Below are positions 1-7,418 of a stretch of 13,959 nt of DNA, in pieces. Position 1 is the stretch's first letter. Each line of letters opens with the position of its first letter. Location: assembly GCA_900321955.1 (NCBI GenBank), contig ONXX01000025.1, positions 1 through 13,959 on the forward strand, in the 5' to 3' direction. This DNA comes from an uncultured Bacillota bacterium. GTDB taxonomy: Bacteria > Bacillota_I > Bacilli_A > Erysipelotrichales > Erysipelotrichaceae. A program made the translations under genes and the position numbers. The notes below the pieces were generated by a model. The model worked only from the letters and a program-made list of their open reading frames with translations, was not told the origin of the DNA and did no database searches.

Positions 1-825
1 ATCAAGCTTGCCAAGGACACCAAAGAAAAACATCCCGATGAAAATGTCTACATCTTAGGCATGCTGGTGCACAACTCTTTCGTATCGGATGAGCTTTCCT
101 CCTTAGGCATTATCACTTTAGATGACTCCAAGTGCTCCAAAGCGAAACTGCTTGATCAGATCGACGAAGGGATCGTCATCTTCACTGCCCATGGCATTTC
201 CGATGCCATCAAGGAAAAGGCTGTTAAAAAAGGTCTTGCCTATGTCGATGCCAGCTGTGTCGATGTCTTAAAGACCCAGAACATCATCAAAGAAAAACTC
301 AAGGAAGGCTACGAGGTCATCTACTTCGGCAAGAAGAATCATCCGGAAGCCGAAGCCGTCATTTCCATTTCCGACCGCATTCATCTGGTCGATGGCGAAG
401 AGGCTTTGCGAAGTCTTCAGATCGGTAATCCAAAAGTCTTTCTCACCAATCAGACCACGATGTCCTATCTGGAGCTCAGCGATCTTTTCGCGATCGCTAA
501 GAAGCTTTATCCCGGCATCCTGATCCAGGAAGAGATCTGCAACGCCACTTCTTCCAGACAACTGGCAATCTCCAAACTGGAAGATTGCGATGTCTTATAC
601 GTCGTCGGCGATGTCAAATCCAACAACACGGCAAAACTGGTCGATGTCGGCAAGAAGCACGGCATAAAAAAAGTTCTGCTGATACAGAACTATAAAGATA
701 TCGATTTAAACGATCTGCAAGGAGCCCGCAAGGTCTATGTCACCGCCGGGGCTTCCACCCCGCCCTTGCTGATCAACGAGGTGATCTCCTACTTAAACTC
801 GGAAACGGGCAATCAGCTTGCGTAA
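1..825 (+). CDS. ispH: 4-hydroxy-3-methylbut-2-enyl diphosphate reductase, 5' end outside the window
   Basis: IspH (LytB) carries out the last step of the MEP isoprenoid pathway, reducing HMBPP to IPP and DMAPP with a [4Fe-4S] cluster in the cytoplasm. The frame is open from base 1; the ATG at 61 is internal, because the 20 preceding codons already read as IspH (ending VYILG, then MLVHN). Seen in order: LVHN, FTAHGIS (His of the AHG motif), DASC (second cluster cysteine), KKNHPEAEA (conserved HPE), LTNQTTMS, EEICNATSSRQ (third cluster cysteine), VVGDVKSNN and TAGASTPP near the C-terminus. These are the family landmarks in the right order. The N-terminal cluster cysteine lies upstream of the window. 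The last 33 bp overlap, tail to tail, the end of the flippase gene on the other strand. The enzyme supplies precursors of the undecaprenyl lipid carrier used by MurJ-dependent wall synthesis, but the two genes are transcribed oppositely. Confidence 0.95.
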   Translation: MKLAKDTKEKHPDENVYILGMLVHNSFVSDELSSLGIITLDDSKCSKAKLLDQIDEGIVIFTAHGISDAIKEKAVKKGLAYVDASCVDVLKTQNIIKEKLKEGYEVIYFGKKNHPEAEAVISISDRIHLVDGEEALRSLQIGNPKVFLTNQTTMSYLELSDLFAIAKKLYPGILIQEEICNATSSRQLAISKLEDCDVLYVVGDVKSNNTAKLVDVGKKHGIKKVLLIQNYKDIDLNDLQGARKVYVTAGASTPPLLINEVISYLNSETGNQLA

Positions 826-2436
826 GGAAATATCCTTGATGCCGAAGATCTTCTGCGGCAAGCCCATGCGCACCGTGATCACATAATAAATACTCACCAT
901 GATCAGACCGAGCACGCCCATAATGGCAATGTCGATGATGCGGCTGTCAAACTGGAACGGTATGATGCTTCGCAAAGCAAAAGCCGGAATGACCATGATC
1001 AGGGAAGCGATCAGCGTTTTGATGAAACGGCGGGTCGCTCCTTTTACATTGATGCCGAAGTTTTTGCGAAGAGCCATAAAATACATCACGATCTGGATCA
1101 CATAATACAGACCGGAAGAATAGATCATGCCATAGGCACCAAAGGCACCGACCAGCGGGAAGAAGGTAATGAACTTGACGATAAAGGAAATGATCAGGGT
1201 AATGATCGCATCCTTTCGCAGCTTCAAAGACATCATGATCGAAGAGAAGATCGGGGCGATCGTTCCCAAAAAGATCTGAATGTTGGATACCGCGAACAGT
1301 TTTGCGCCAAGATCAAGATTGCGGTTGCCGTACATAATGAAATAAATGTCTCTGGCAAAGAAGATAAAGACCATGATCATCGGCACCAGGATGTAGATCG
1401 AAGTGTCCAGGATCTGATTGATCTGTCTGGTGATCTTGCGGTTGTCTCTTTCTTCCAGGGATTCGCTGAGATACGGAACCATGCCGGAACCAAAGCCGAT
1501 AGCCAGTACCGAAGGAATATTGGAGATCTTGGCGATATTCGCCTGTAAGATGCCCGAAGCAAGCTTGGCCTGTTCATAAACGCCGGGACCATTGACCTTG
1601 GTCATGTGATCCAGGAAGAAGGTCGTATTGACCAAAGGACCGGCCGTGCCCAAAAAGGAGATGATCACATAAGGAATGCCTAAGAAGAGGATCTCCTTGA
1701 TAATCTCGCTTTGCGTCTTGGCCGCATCATTCTCCTGTGTTTTGGCCAGTTTCTGTACATGTGCTACATCACTGCGGCTTAAGATCCTGGTGAAGGCATA
1801 GGCTGCAAAAGCGCCCAAGGATGCTGCTGCGATGGCTACAAAGATTGCCCAGATGCTTTCAAAATGAAGGATCGAGACAAAGAGCCAGGCAAAGATGATG
1901 ATCGAAAAGACGCGGACAAACTGTTCCAGCACCTGCGAGGAAGCGTAGAGATCCAGACGTTTGAGACCCTGGATGTAGCCGCGCAAGGCACTTAACAACG
2001 GCACGATGATGACCGCCACTGTCAGGATGTAGAACATCTTCTTCAGATTGAGGATGTCGGTTTCCGGTGCTGAAATGCCCAAAGACTGTCTGGCCAAAGG
2101 ACCGGCCATTAAAATGAGAAAGAAACCGGTCGCGGCACTTAAGCCTAAAACGACGGAAGTTCCCATCTTGCGGACCAATAAGACTGTCTTGTAATCGCCT
2201 TTGGCATAATACTTGGCAACCAGAGAAGCGATCGCAAACGGAATGCCGGCCTGCGATATCTGAAGCAAGAGATCGTAATAGGTATAGACGATCGAATAAA
2301 AAGCCATATTCGATTCGCCGGCAATCGCCGAAAGCGGCGAATAATACAGTAAACCGAGAAGCTTAGAGACAAAAATACCAAAGGAGCTCGTTAAAGCTCC
2401 GATCAGTAATGATTGTTTCATCTTCTCTTTGTTCAT
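793..2436 (-). CDS. MurJ/YtgP/SpoVB-type lipid II flippase (MOP superfamily)
   Basis: A 547-residue polytopic membrane protein of the polysaccharide-transporter branch of the MOP superfamily, about the length of Bacillus YtgP (MurJ, about 544 residues). It starts with a short basic tail and then SFGIFVSKLLGLLYYSPLSA, typical of TM1 in the YtgP/SpoVB group, and continues with many hydrophobic segments to the end (about 14 expected from the family) joined by short charged loops. A longer hydrophilic loop sits around residues 225-245. By family knowledge such proteins flip lipid II from the cytoplasmic to the outer face of the membrane for peptidoglycan synthesis; the exact substrate is inferred. 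Its ATG overlaps the stop of the upstream lipoprotein gene as ATGA, so translation is probably coupled, and it is the last gene of the ccpA-tyrS transcription unit. No terminator is visible before ispH; the two 3' ends overlap by 33 bp. Confidence 0.85.
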   Translation of the reverse strand: MNKEKMKQSLLIGALTSSFGIFVSKLLGLLYYSPLSAIAGESNMAFYSIVYTYYDLLLQISQAGIPFAIASLVAKYYAKGDYKTVLLVRKMGTSVVLGLSAATGFFLILMAGPLARQSLGISAPETDILNLKKMFYILTVAVIIVPLLSALRGYIQGLKRLDLYASSQVLEQFVRVFSIIIFAWLFVSILHFESIWAIFVAIAAASLGAFAAYAFTRILSRSDVAHVQKLAKTQENDAAKTQSEIIKEILFLGIPYVIISFLGTAGPLVNTTFFLDHMTKVNGPGVYEQAKLASGILQANIAKISNIPSVLAIGFGSGMVPYLSESLEERDNRKITRQINQILDTSIYILVPMIMVFIFFARDIYFIMYGNRNLDLGAKLFAVSNIQIFLGTIAPIFSSIMMSLKLRKDAIITLIISFIVKFITFFPLVGAFGAYGMIYSSGLYYVIQIVMYFMALRKNFGINVKGATRRFIKTLIASLIMVIPAFALRSIIPFQFDSRIIDIAIMGVLGLIMVSIYYVITVRMGLPQKIFGIKDISLRKLIARFRV

Positions 2437-2933
2437 TGTTCAGCCTCATAGCTCGCATCGAGCTGGAAGTATTCAGAACGGGTAATCGAATAGTCGGCGT
2501 TCTTGAACTGAACAAAGATGTAAAGCGTCGTCTGCGGTTCCTTGGAGACACCGGATACGACAATGCCCTTTACAAAGCCGTCATCAATGTTGGCCTGATT
2601 GGGCACCATGTTGTATTCCTTGTCTTCAAAGATGCCGACATTGGCTGCCATGTTGTTTCTATAGTCGACCCCCTTCTCAATGCCCAGTATTTCGATGTCG
2701 TACATCGCAATGCGGGGATTATCGATCGTGATGTAGTGGCGGTAACCGTTTTCGATCTTTGCCATTTCTACGCCAATATCAAAATAATTGGAAGTCGTCT
2801 GAAAACTTTCATGCTCATTGATCATTTCGATAATATACATATATCTGTCGTCCGGGTTTGCCATCTGTTTGCCGTCGTCATCACAAGCGCACAAGGTAAA
2901 CAGAAGAAGGACGACAAGTAAAAACTTTTTCAT
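2433..2933 (-). CDS. Putative lipoprotein of unknown function
   Basis: 166 residues. An N-terminal signal (MKKF, then a leucine/valine-rich core) ends in a lipobox LCAC, with Cys17 as the predicted lipid-modified residue followed by DDDGK. This points to a lipoprotein anchored on the outer leaflet of the membrane. The mature part is hydrophilic and looks like a mixed alpha/beta domain, with no motif I recognise. The start lies 1 nt after the tyrS stop (TAA, A, ATG) without a Shine-Dalgarno, and the end overlaps the flippase start as ATGA, so expression probably depends on coupling from tyrS. Its place directly ahead of a MurJ-type flippase suggests an envelope role, but that is inference only. 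Confidence 0.75.
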   Translation of the reverse strand: MKKFLLVVLLLFTLCACDDDGKQMANPDDRYMYIIEMINEHESFQTTSNYFDIGVEMAKIENGYRHYITIDNPRIAMYDIEILGIEKGVDYRNNMAANVGIFEDKEYNMVPNQANIDDGFVKGIVVSGVSKEPQTTLYIFVQFKNADYSITRSEYFQLDASYEAEQ

Positions 2934-2934
2934 T

Positions 2935-4127
2935 TTAGAATTCGATTGCGTAGTAGAATTTCTTGCCTTTCTTTATGATGGTAAGTTCCTTGTTAAAGGC
3001 ATTTTCCTGTTCCAGGACATAGCCCATATCGGTGATTTTTTCACCGTTGACCGAAATGGAAGAACCCTTGATCAGATCACGGGCTTCGCGGTTGGACTTG
3101 CAGGCACCGATCGATACCAAAGCATTGATCAAAGGTGTGCCGCTTTCCAGTTTTGTTCTTTCCAGATCGGCCGTTCCCTGTTTGAGCTCTTCATAAGTCA
3201 GATCCTTGAGATTGCCCTTGAAGAAAGTCTCGGCGATCTTGACAGCGGAATCATAGGCTTCTGAGCCATGCAGGAATGTGATAACCTCTCTGGCCAGAGC
3301 CTTATGAGCCTCACGCAGTTCCGGATGTTCGTTATTGGAGACTTCCAGTCTTTCGATCTCTTCTCTTGGAATTTGCTGTCTTCGGAATTAATGAAGAACT
3401 GGTACATTTCATAGGCGGATGTCTTGTTGATGTCAAGCCAGATAGCCTTGCCGTTGGTCTTGCCGAACTTCTGGCCGTCAGACTTTGTAAGCAAAGGCAT
3501 CGTGAAACCATAGGCCTCCTTGCCAAGCTTCTTTCTGATCAGTTCAATACCGGCAGTGATGTTGCCCCACTGGTCCTGACCGGCAACCTGCATCGTGACA
3601 CCGCGGTTCTGATACAGGTGCAAAAAGTCATATGCCTGCATCGTCATGTAGGAGAATTCGGTATAGGTAATGCCTTCATCAAGTCTTCTTCTGACGATAT
3701 CCTTATTCAGCATATAGCCGATATTGAAGAACTTGCCGACATCTCTCAGCCAGTCAATGTAGCTGAAATCCTTGAGCCAGTCGTAATTGTTGACGACTTC
3801 AAAACCAAAGACCTTCTCCGCCTGTGCTTTCAGACATTCGAAGTTGTGGTTGACTTCTTCAACAGTGATCATCGGACGCTCTGCATCCGGTTTCGGATCA
3901 CCGATCAGACCGGTTCCGCCGCCGACCAGAAGGATCGGATTGTGTCCGGCGTCTTTCAGCCTTTTGGAGATCAGAAAAGATGAAAAGTGACCGATATGCA
4001 AAGAGTCACCTGTCGGGTCGGTGCCGATGTAGAACGTCACACCGCCTTTATTCAAAAGATCCCTGATCTCGGGTGAAGACTCATCCTTGATGAGCCCGCG
4101 CCATACTAAATCTTCATAAATTCCCAT
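2935..4127 (-). pseudogene. tyrS: Tyrosyl-tRNA synthetase, frame broken by an internal deletion of about 31 nt
   Basis: Class Ic synthetase that charges tRNA-Tyr. The first frame (from ATG 4127) gives a normal catalytic domain: YIGTDPTG, the HIGH signature at residues 44-47, AGQDQWGNI for tyrosine and ATP handling, and KFGKT (the KMSKS equivalent) at 220-224. After FFINSEDSK (residue 252) it turns into unrelated sequence and stops at 3198. The expected continuation (IPREEIERLE..., HGSEA, then the C-terminal S4-like RNA-binding domain ending KKFYYAIEF) is fully open in another frame, down to a stop at 2935. Compared with the Geobacillus enzyme as I recall it, the ten residues equivalent to VIRYLKYFTF are missing at the join (about 3370-3374), which fits loss of 31 nt, not a single-base slip. 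It follows ccpA by 12 nt and precedes the lipoprotein by 1 nt. No T-box leader is present. It may be a true mutation with a second synthetase elsewhere, or an assembly fault. Confidence 0.88.
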
Positions 4128-4139
4128 AATATCAATACC

Positions 4140-5132
4140 CTATTCCTTTGTTGTCTGTTTCGGAGAATACAATGCGCTTAAGCGTTTCTCCTTTTCTTCT
4201 ACCTGCTCATCTTTGAGCATTTTGGTCATCAAACGCATCGAAATCGCACCCAGGTCATAAGACGGTACGACGAACGATGAAATCTCCGGCCTCACAGAAG
4301 AAGTATACTTGCTTTCGTTCATACAGACAAGTTCCATTTCATCCGGAATGCTGATGCCGCAGCCTTGTCCGGCATTCAGCGCCGCCATGGCTTGCGAGTC
4401 ACGGTTGGCGATAAACACCTGATGTTTGTGTGTTTTGAAATACGATTTCAGGAATTTATAGGTCGAACGGTTGTCTTTGGAAACTTCGATATAACCCTTA
4501 TATTCCTTGCCGAATTTCTTGAATGCTTCTTCAGCACCGCTCTTCATCAATTGTGAAACGACATCGTTTCGATGATCCTGCAGAATCGCAATGTCTTCGA
4601 TGCCCTTGTTCAGATACGTCTCGCAAAGTTCACAGACTGCCTTTTTGTAATCGACATAGACGGAACAGATATTGTCCGAAGAAATCTGTGAGCACATGAC
4701 GACCATCGGGATATTGTATTCATCCAGAAGTTTGAGCGAATCATCAAGATCCTTGTCGGCATAGATAATGACGCCGTCGACTCTGGACTTGATCACTTCG
4801 TCGATGATTTCCTTGATGTCGGTGACACCTTCCGTGATGGTGTGCAGGTAAACGGAATAATCATAGATCTTGGCGACGTCGCAAAGACCGTTGATGACTC
4901 TGCCTGAAAATGACACGGAAGTCGAAGGGATGATCAGACCGACTGTCGTCGTGCGCGACAGTGCCAGGCCCTGCGCGATCGCGTTTGGCCGATAGCCGAG
5001 CTTATTGATCGCTTCTTCAACTCTTCTTCTGGTATCTTCCTTGACAACTGTCGAGCCGTTGATGACTCTGGATACGGTCGCAAGAGAAACATTGGATTCT
5101 TTCGCTACTTCATAAATAGTTACTTTTTTCAT
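4140..5132 (-). CDS. ccpA: Catabolite control protein A (LacI/GalR family)
   Basis: 330 residues, close to the 332-334 of Bacillus CcpA. The N-terminal helix-turn-helix reads TIYEVAKESNVSLATVSRVI (residues 5-24). The hinge helix RPNAIAQGLALSR follows, with Leu56 as the minor-groove intercalating leucine, and then TTTVGLIIP opens the periplasmic-binding-protein-like core. Stretches such as SVYVDYKKAVCEL and VRPEISSFVVPSYDLGAISM closely resemble the matching CcpA segments, more so than those of sugar-specific LacI repressors. In Firmicutes CcpA works with Ser46-phosphorylated HPr to bind cre sites and control carbon metabolism. Position supports the call: Bacillus has ccpA in the same murC-ytxG-ytxH neighbourhood, with tyrS not far away. 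The ATG overlaps the upstream stop as ATGA; the gene belongs to the unit starting at the 6063-6091 promoter. Confidence 0.87.
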   Translation of the reverse strand: MKKVTIYEVAKESNVSLATVSRVINGSTVVKEDTRRRVEEAINKLGYRPNAIAQGLALSRTTTVGLIIPSTSVSFSGRVINGLCDVAKIYDYSVYLHTITEGVTDIKEIIDEVIKSRVDGVIIYADKDLDDSLKLLDEYNIPMVVMCSQISSDNICSVYVDYKKAVCELCETYLNKGIEDIAILQDHRNDVVSQLMKSGAEEAFKKFGKEYKGYIEVSKDNRSTYKFLKSYFKTHKHQVFIANRDSQAMAALNAGQGCGISIPDEMELVCMNESKYTSSVRPEISSFVVPSYDLGAISMRLMTKMLKDEQVEEKEKRLSALYSPKQTTKE

Positions 5133-5644
5133 TTATCTTCACTTTCCGGCGTTAGCCAATCTTTCAGGATCGCAAGAGCCTTTTCCGCTACATCGACAAC
5201 ACCTTCCTTGGCTTTGTCTACGGTCGCTTTGACGTCCTCTCTGTTCATAAAATTATTTATTTCGTCGCCGACGCTGCTGATGATGTCATCAATCTGGCGT
5301 TTGGCGTCTTCAACATGGTTTGATTCTTTCGGCTGAGTTTCTTCTTCCTTTGCCGGCTGAAGACTCTCGATCTTTTTGACCGCATTGTCGTAGAGCTCTT
5401 TCGATCTTACTTTGACCATTTCCACGGCTTTGGCGATCTCTTCTTCATTTCTGTCTGTATCCAGCATCTGCGAAAGTTTAGCAGATGCGTCATTGAAAAC
5501 CTTGACTGCCTTGTCTTTGATCAGGATCACCTTTTCAGCGATCTCGTCATCGCAGTTTTCAGATGATTGGGTGAGTGTTTCGACCTTGTTCTTAAGATCC
5601 TCGATGACTTCCTTCACCGATTCCTCGATATGCCTTTCTTCCAC
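5129..5644 (-). CDS. Amphipathic helical, charged protein in the ytxH position
   Basis: 171 residues, almost wholly charged and helical, with heptad-like spacing of V/I/L/A and repeated patterns such as VKEVIEDLKNKVETL, AVKVFNDASAKLSQM and KATVDKAKEGVVDVAEKALA. No signal peptide or membrane segment is visible, so it should be cytoplasmic or peripheral. A linker around residues 100-112 is rich in E, P and K. The start is GTG at 5644, chosen because GGAGG lies 5 nt upstream; an ATG is lacking there. It begins 1 nt after the DUF948 gene and overlaps ccpA by 4 nt. In Bacillus the matching slot holds YtxH, a small protein with an N-terminal membrane segment, which this one lacks, so I do not call it YtxH. 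A structural or envelope-stress role is possible but unproven. Confidence 0.7.
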   Translation of the reverse strand: MEERHIEESVKEVIEDLKNKVETLTQSSENCDDEIAEKVILIKDKAVKVFNDASAKLSQMLDTDRNEEEIAKAVEMVKVRSKELYDNAVKKIESLQPAKEEETQPKESNHVEDAKRQIDDIISSVGDEINNFMNREDVKATVDKAKEGVVDVAEKALAILKDWLTPESEDK

Positions 5645-5645
5645 T

Positions 5646-6041
5646 TCAGCCTCCGATGATGTCTTCCGGACTAGGTTCCTTCAGTTCTTTTTTCTTGTCA
5701 GCGTCGTTATTGTTGATGAAAGCGACGACTCTCTCCTTGATATCGTCGGCATTTTTGACGACAAATTCCTTGGCATCCTTAACGGCAACAAGCGTCGCAT
5801 CATGCGCCTTATCAACCGTTTCGGAAACCTTGGCAACGGTATCTAACGGTGCCTGGACCTTTTCAATCGAGCGGTCGACCAGATCGATCGTTGTCGGGAT
5901 CTTGACTAACGTCAGATCCACACTGGAAAGCACCTTGATCAGTTTGATAAGCAGTATGATTACACAGACCAGGCAGGCTGCCCCCAGAATCGGGATCAGA
6001 TCTCTGCTCAAATCTCTAAAAGCAATAATAAAAGCATCCAT
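5646..6041 (-). CDS. DUF948 (YtxG-like) membrane-anchored protein
   Basis: 131 residues. One membrane helix at about residues 14-35 (LIPILGAACLVCVIILLIKL) is followed by a long soluble helical stretch with regular I/V spacing (LVKIPTTIDLVDRSIEKVQAPLD and onward) and a charged tail ending EDIIGG. This is the layout of the DUF948 family, whose Bacillus member YtxG lies between murC and ccpA as here. The biochemical role of the family is not known. It is the first gene of its transcription unit, with an AAGGAAGG Shine-Dalgarno before the ATG and a TTGAAA-17-TAGAAT promoter about 20-50 bp upstream. Confidence 0.75.
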   Translation of the reverse strand: MDAFIIAFRDLSRDLIPILGAACLVCVIILLIKLIKVLSSVDLTLVKIPTTIDLVDRSIEKVQAPLDTVAKVSETVDKAHDATLVAVKDAKEFVVKNADDIKERVVAFINNNDADKKKELKEPSPEDIIGG

Positions 6042-6062
6042 AATATCACCTTCCTTACCAGT

Positions 6063-6091
6063 ATTCTAATCGATTATGAAAAACTTTTCAA
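6063..6091 (-). promoter_or_regulatory. Sigma-A-type promoter for the DUF948-ccpA-tyrS-murJ unit
   Basis: Read on the minus strand: -35 TTGAAA at 6091-6086, a 17-nt spacer, and -10 TAGAAT at 6068-6063. It follows the murC terminator and precedes the DUF948 start by about 21 nt, leaving room for a normal leader with an AAGGAAGG Shine-Dalgarno. Five of six bases match the consensus in each box. Confidence 0.8.
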
Positions 6092-6095
6092 TAAC

Positions 6096-6111
6096 TTGTA
6101 TGCCTTTACAA
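6096..6111. promoter_or_regulatory. Inverted repeat just upstream of the -35 box, possible operator
   Basis: TTGTA-AAGGCA-TACAA (minus-strand reading), a 5-bp inverted repeat ending 4 bp upstream of the -35. The core TGTAAAGGCATACA resembles a degenerate cre site but has two mismatches at conserved positions, including the central CG. This is weak evidence; it could be chance in AT-rich DNA. Confidence 0.25.
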
Positions 6112-6138
6112 ACAAAAAGGAACTAAATCAGTTCCTTT
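6111..6138 (-). terminator. Intrinsic terminator of the murC unit
   Basis: A perfect 9-bp stem, AAAGGAACT (6138-6130 read on minus) pairing with AGTTCCTTT (6124-6116), with a 5-nt loop, followed on the minus strand by a T-rich run (TTTTTGTTTG). The murC stop codon lies inside the hairpin. It separates murC from the downstream ccpA unit. Confidence 0.8.
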
Positions 6139-7418
6139 ACTCTTTCTGCGATATTATAGATGTCTTTGCTGGACATGAAGACAAGGCATTCACCCTTGTA
6201 TTTTGCCAGCATCTTCGCCCCTTCATCGTTCTCCGGCAAGATGATGCTTCCCGGGATCATGTTGGCCAGATAGGTGATATCGATGTCCGTTCCATCCTGC
6301 TTGTCATCGATCGATGTGAAGTCCAGCAGGTAGATCTCATCGGCCTCTTCGAGGGCTTCCTTGAACTGTTTTGCGAAGTACAGGACCCTGGAAGCACGGT
6401 GCGGTTTGAATATGGCAATGATCTTGCGGTTGGGATAGCGCTTGCGGGAAGCCTCGATCGTTACCTTGACTTCCGTCGGATGATGGGCATAGTCATCGAC
6501 GAAGATCGTATCCTTGTATTCTTCAATAATGTAGCGTCTCTTTGGTCCGACGTAGCTGTTCAAAGCTTCTTCCACCTTATCCTGATCAAAGCCCATGTGA
6601 TGAGCCAGCGCCAGGACGCCGAGCGTATCGATCAGAAGATGATCGCCGACAAACGGAACACTGTAATGATGGATCACTTCTCCTTTAAACAGGAAATCAA
6701 ACTGCGATCCCTTGGAATCCGCCTGCAGATCGGCAATTGAATAATCATTCCCTTCATTCAGGCCGAAAGAATAAGCTTCAACCGGGAACTGCAGCTTCCT
6801 GCACCAAACATCATCACCATGATAGAAGACAGTCCTGGTAACATTGTTCACAAATTCCTGGTAGGCATTGAAATAATCTTCCTCATCCTTGAAGTAGTCG
6901 ACGTGGTCGATCTCAATGTTGGTGATGATCGCATAGGCCGGTGCATAGGCGGCAAAATGACGGCGGAACTCATCGGATTCGACGCAAAGATACTCGCTGT
7001 CCTTGCTCAAGTAGCCTTCCCCGTCGCCGATCAGATAGCCGGTCTTCTTAAAGGCGGAAACAACCGTCTTGGCGATCGTTGTCGTGGTGGTCTTGCCATG
7101 CGATCCGGCAATACTGATGGAAATATAGTTTTTCATCAGTTCACCCAAAAACTCGTGATAGCGGTAGCACTTGCACAGTTTTCTCGCTTCAATAACTTCC
7201 GGGAAGTCCTCTAAGAAGGCATTGCCGATAATGACCGTATATTCCGGTTTGATATTGTTCGGATCAAAAGGAAGGATCCGGATCCCCCTTCTGACTAATT
7301 CATCTTCCGTAAAAAAATGCTTCGACTGGTCGGAACCGCATACCTCATAGCCAAGCTCATGAAGCATGACCGCCAGTGAAGCCATTCCGGTACCTTTAAT
7401 ACCGATAAAGTAATACAT
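6123..7418 (-). CDS. murC: UDP-N-acetylmuramate--L-alanine ligase
   Basis: 431 residues. MurC adds L-alanine to UDP-MurNAc, the first amino acid of the peptidoglycan stem peptide, using ATP in the cytoplasm. Seen: the N-terminal Rossmann loop FIGIKGTGM (residues 4-12), where MurC usually has GIGGxGM; the ATP-binding loop GSHGKTTTTT (105-114); TNIEIDHVDYF (166-176) of the central Mur ligase domain; and DDYAHHPTEV (308-317) of the C-terminal domain, diagnostic for MurC among Mur ligases. Length is normal and the frame is intact. The ATG overlaps the stop of the upstream acidic-protein gene by 1 nt (TAATG), so they are cotranscribed. The gene ends in an intrinsic terminator. Confidence 0.95.
   Translation of the reverse strand: MYYFIGIKGTGMASLAVMLHELGYEVCGSDQSKHFFTEDELVRRGIRILPFDPNNIKPEYTVIIGNAFLEDFPEVIEARKLCKCYRYHEFLGELMKNYISISIAGSHGKTTTTTIAKTVVSAFKKTGYLIGDGEGYLSKDSEYLCVESDEFRRHFAAYAPAYAIITNIEIDHVDYFKDEEDYFNAYQEFVNNVTRTVFYHGDDVWCRKLQFPVEAYSFGLNEGNDYSIADLQADSKGSQFDFLFKGEVIHHYSVPFVGDHLLIDTLGVLALAHHMGFDQDKVEEALNSYVGPKRRYIIEEYKDTIFVDDYAHHPTEVKVTIEASRKRYPNRKIIAIFKPHRASRVLYFAKQFKEALEEADEIYLLDFTSIDDKQDGTDIDITYLANMIPGSIILPENDEGAKMLAKYKGECLVFMSSKDIYNIAERVKELI

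Noticed and set aside
268..561. Long open frames antisense to ispH, tyrS, murC and radC
   Set aside because: They mirror the codon pattern of clear genes on the other strand, lack Shine-Dalgarno sites and show no recognisable protein features.
2935..3132. A separate small S4-domain protein
   Set aside because: The sequence is the C-terminal domain of TyrS, with the frame open upstream to the deletion point, and has no start signal of its own.
4060..4145. T-box riboswitch expected ahead of tyrS
   Set aside because: Only 12 nt separate ccpA from tyrS and no antiterminator or T-box-like sequence is present; tyrS is read from the upstream promoter.
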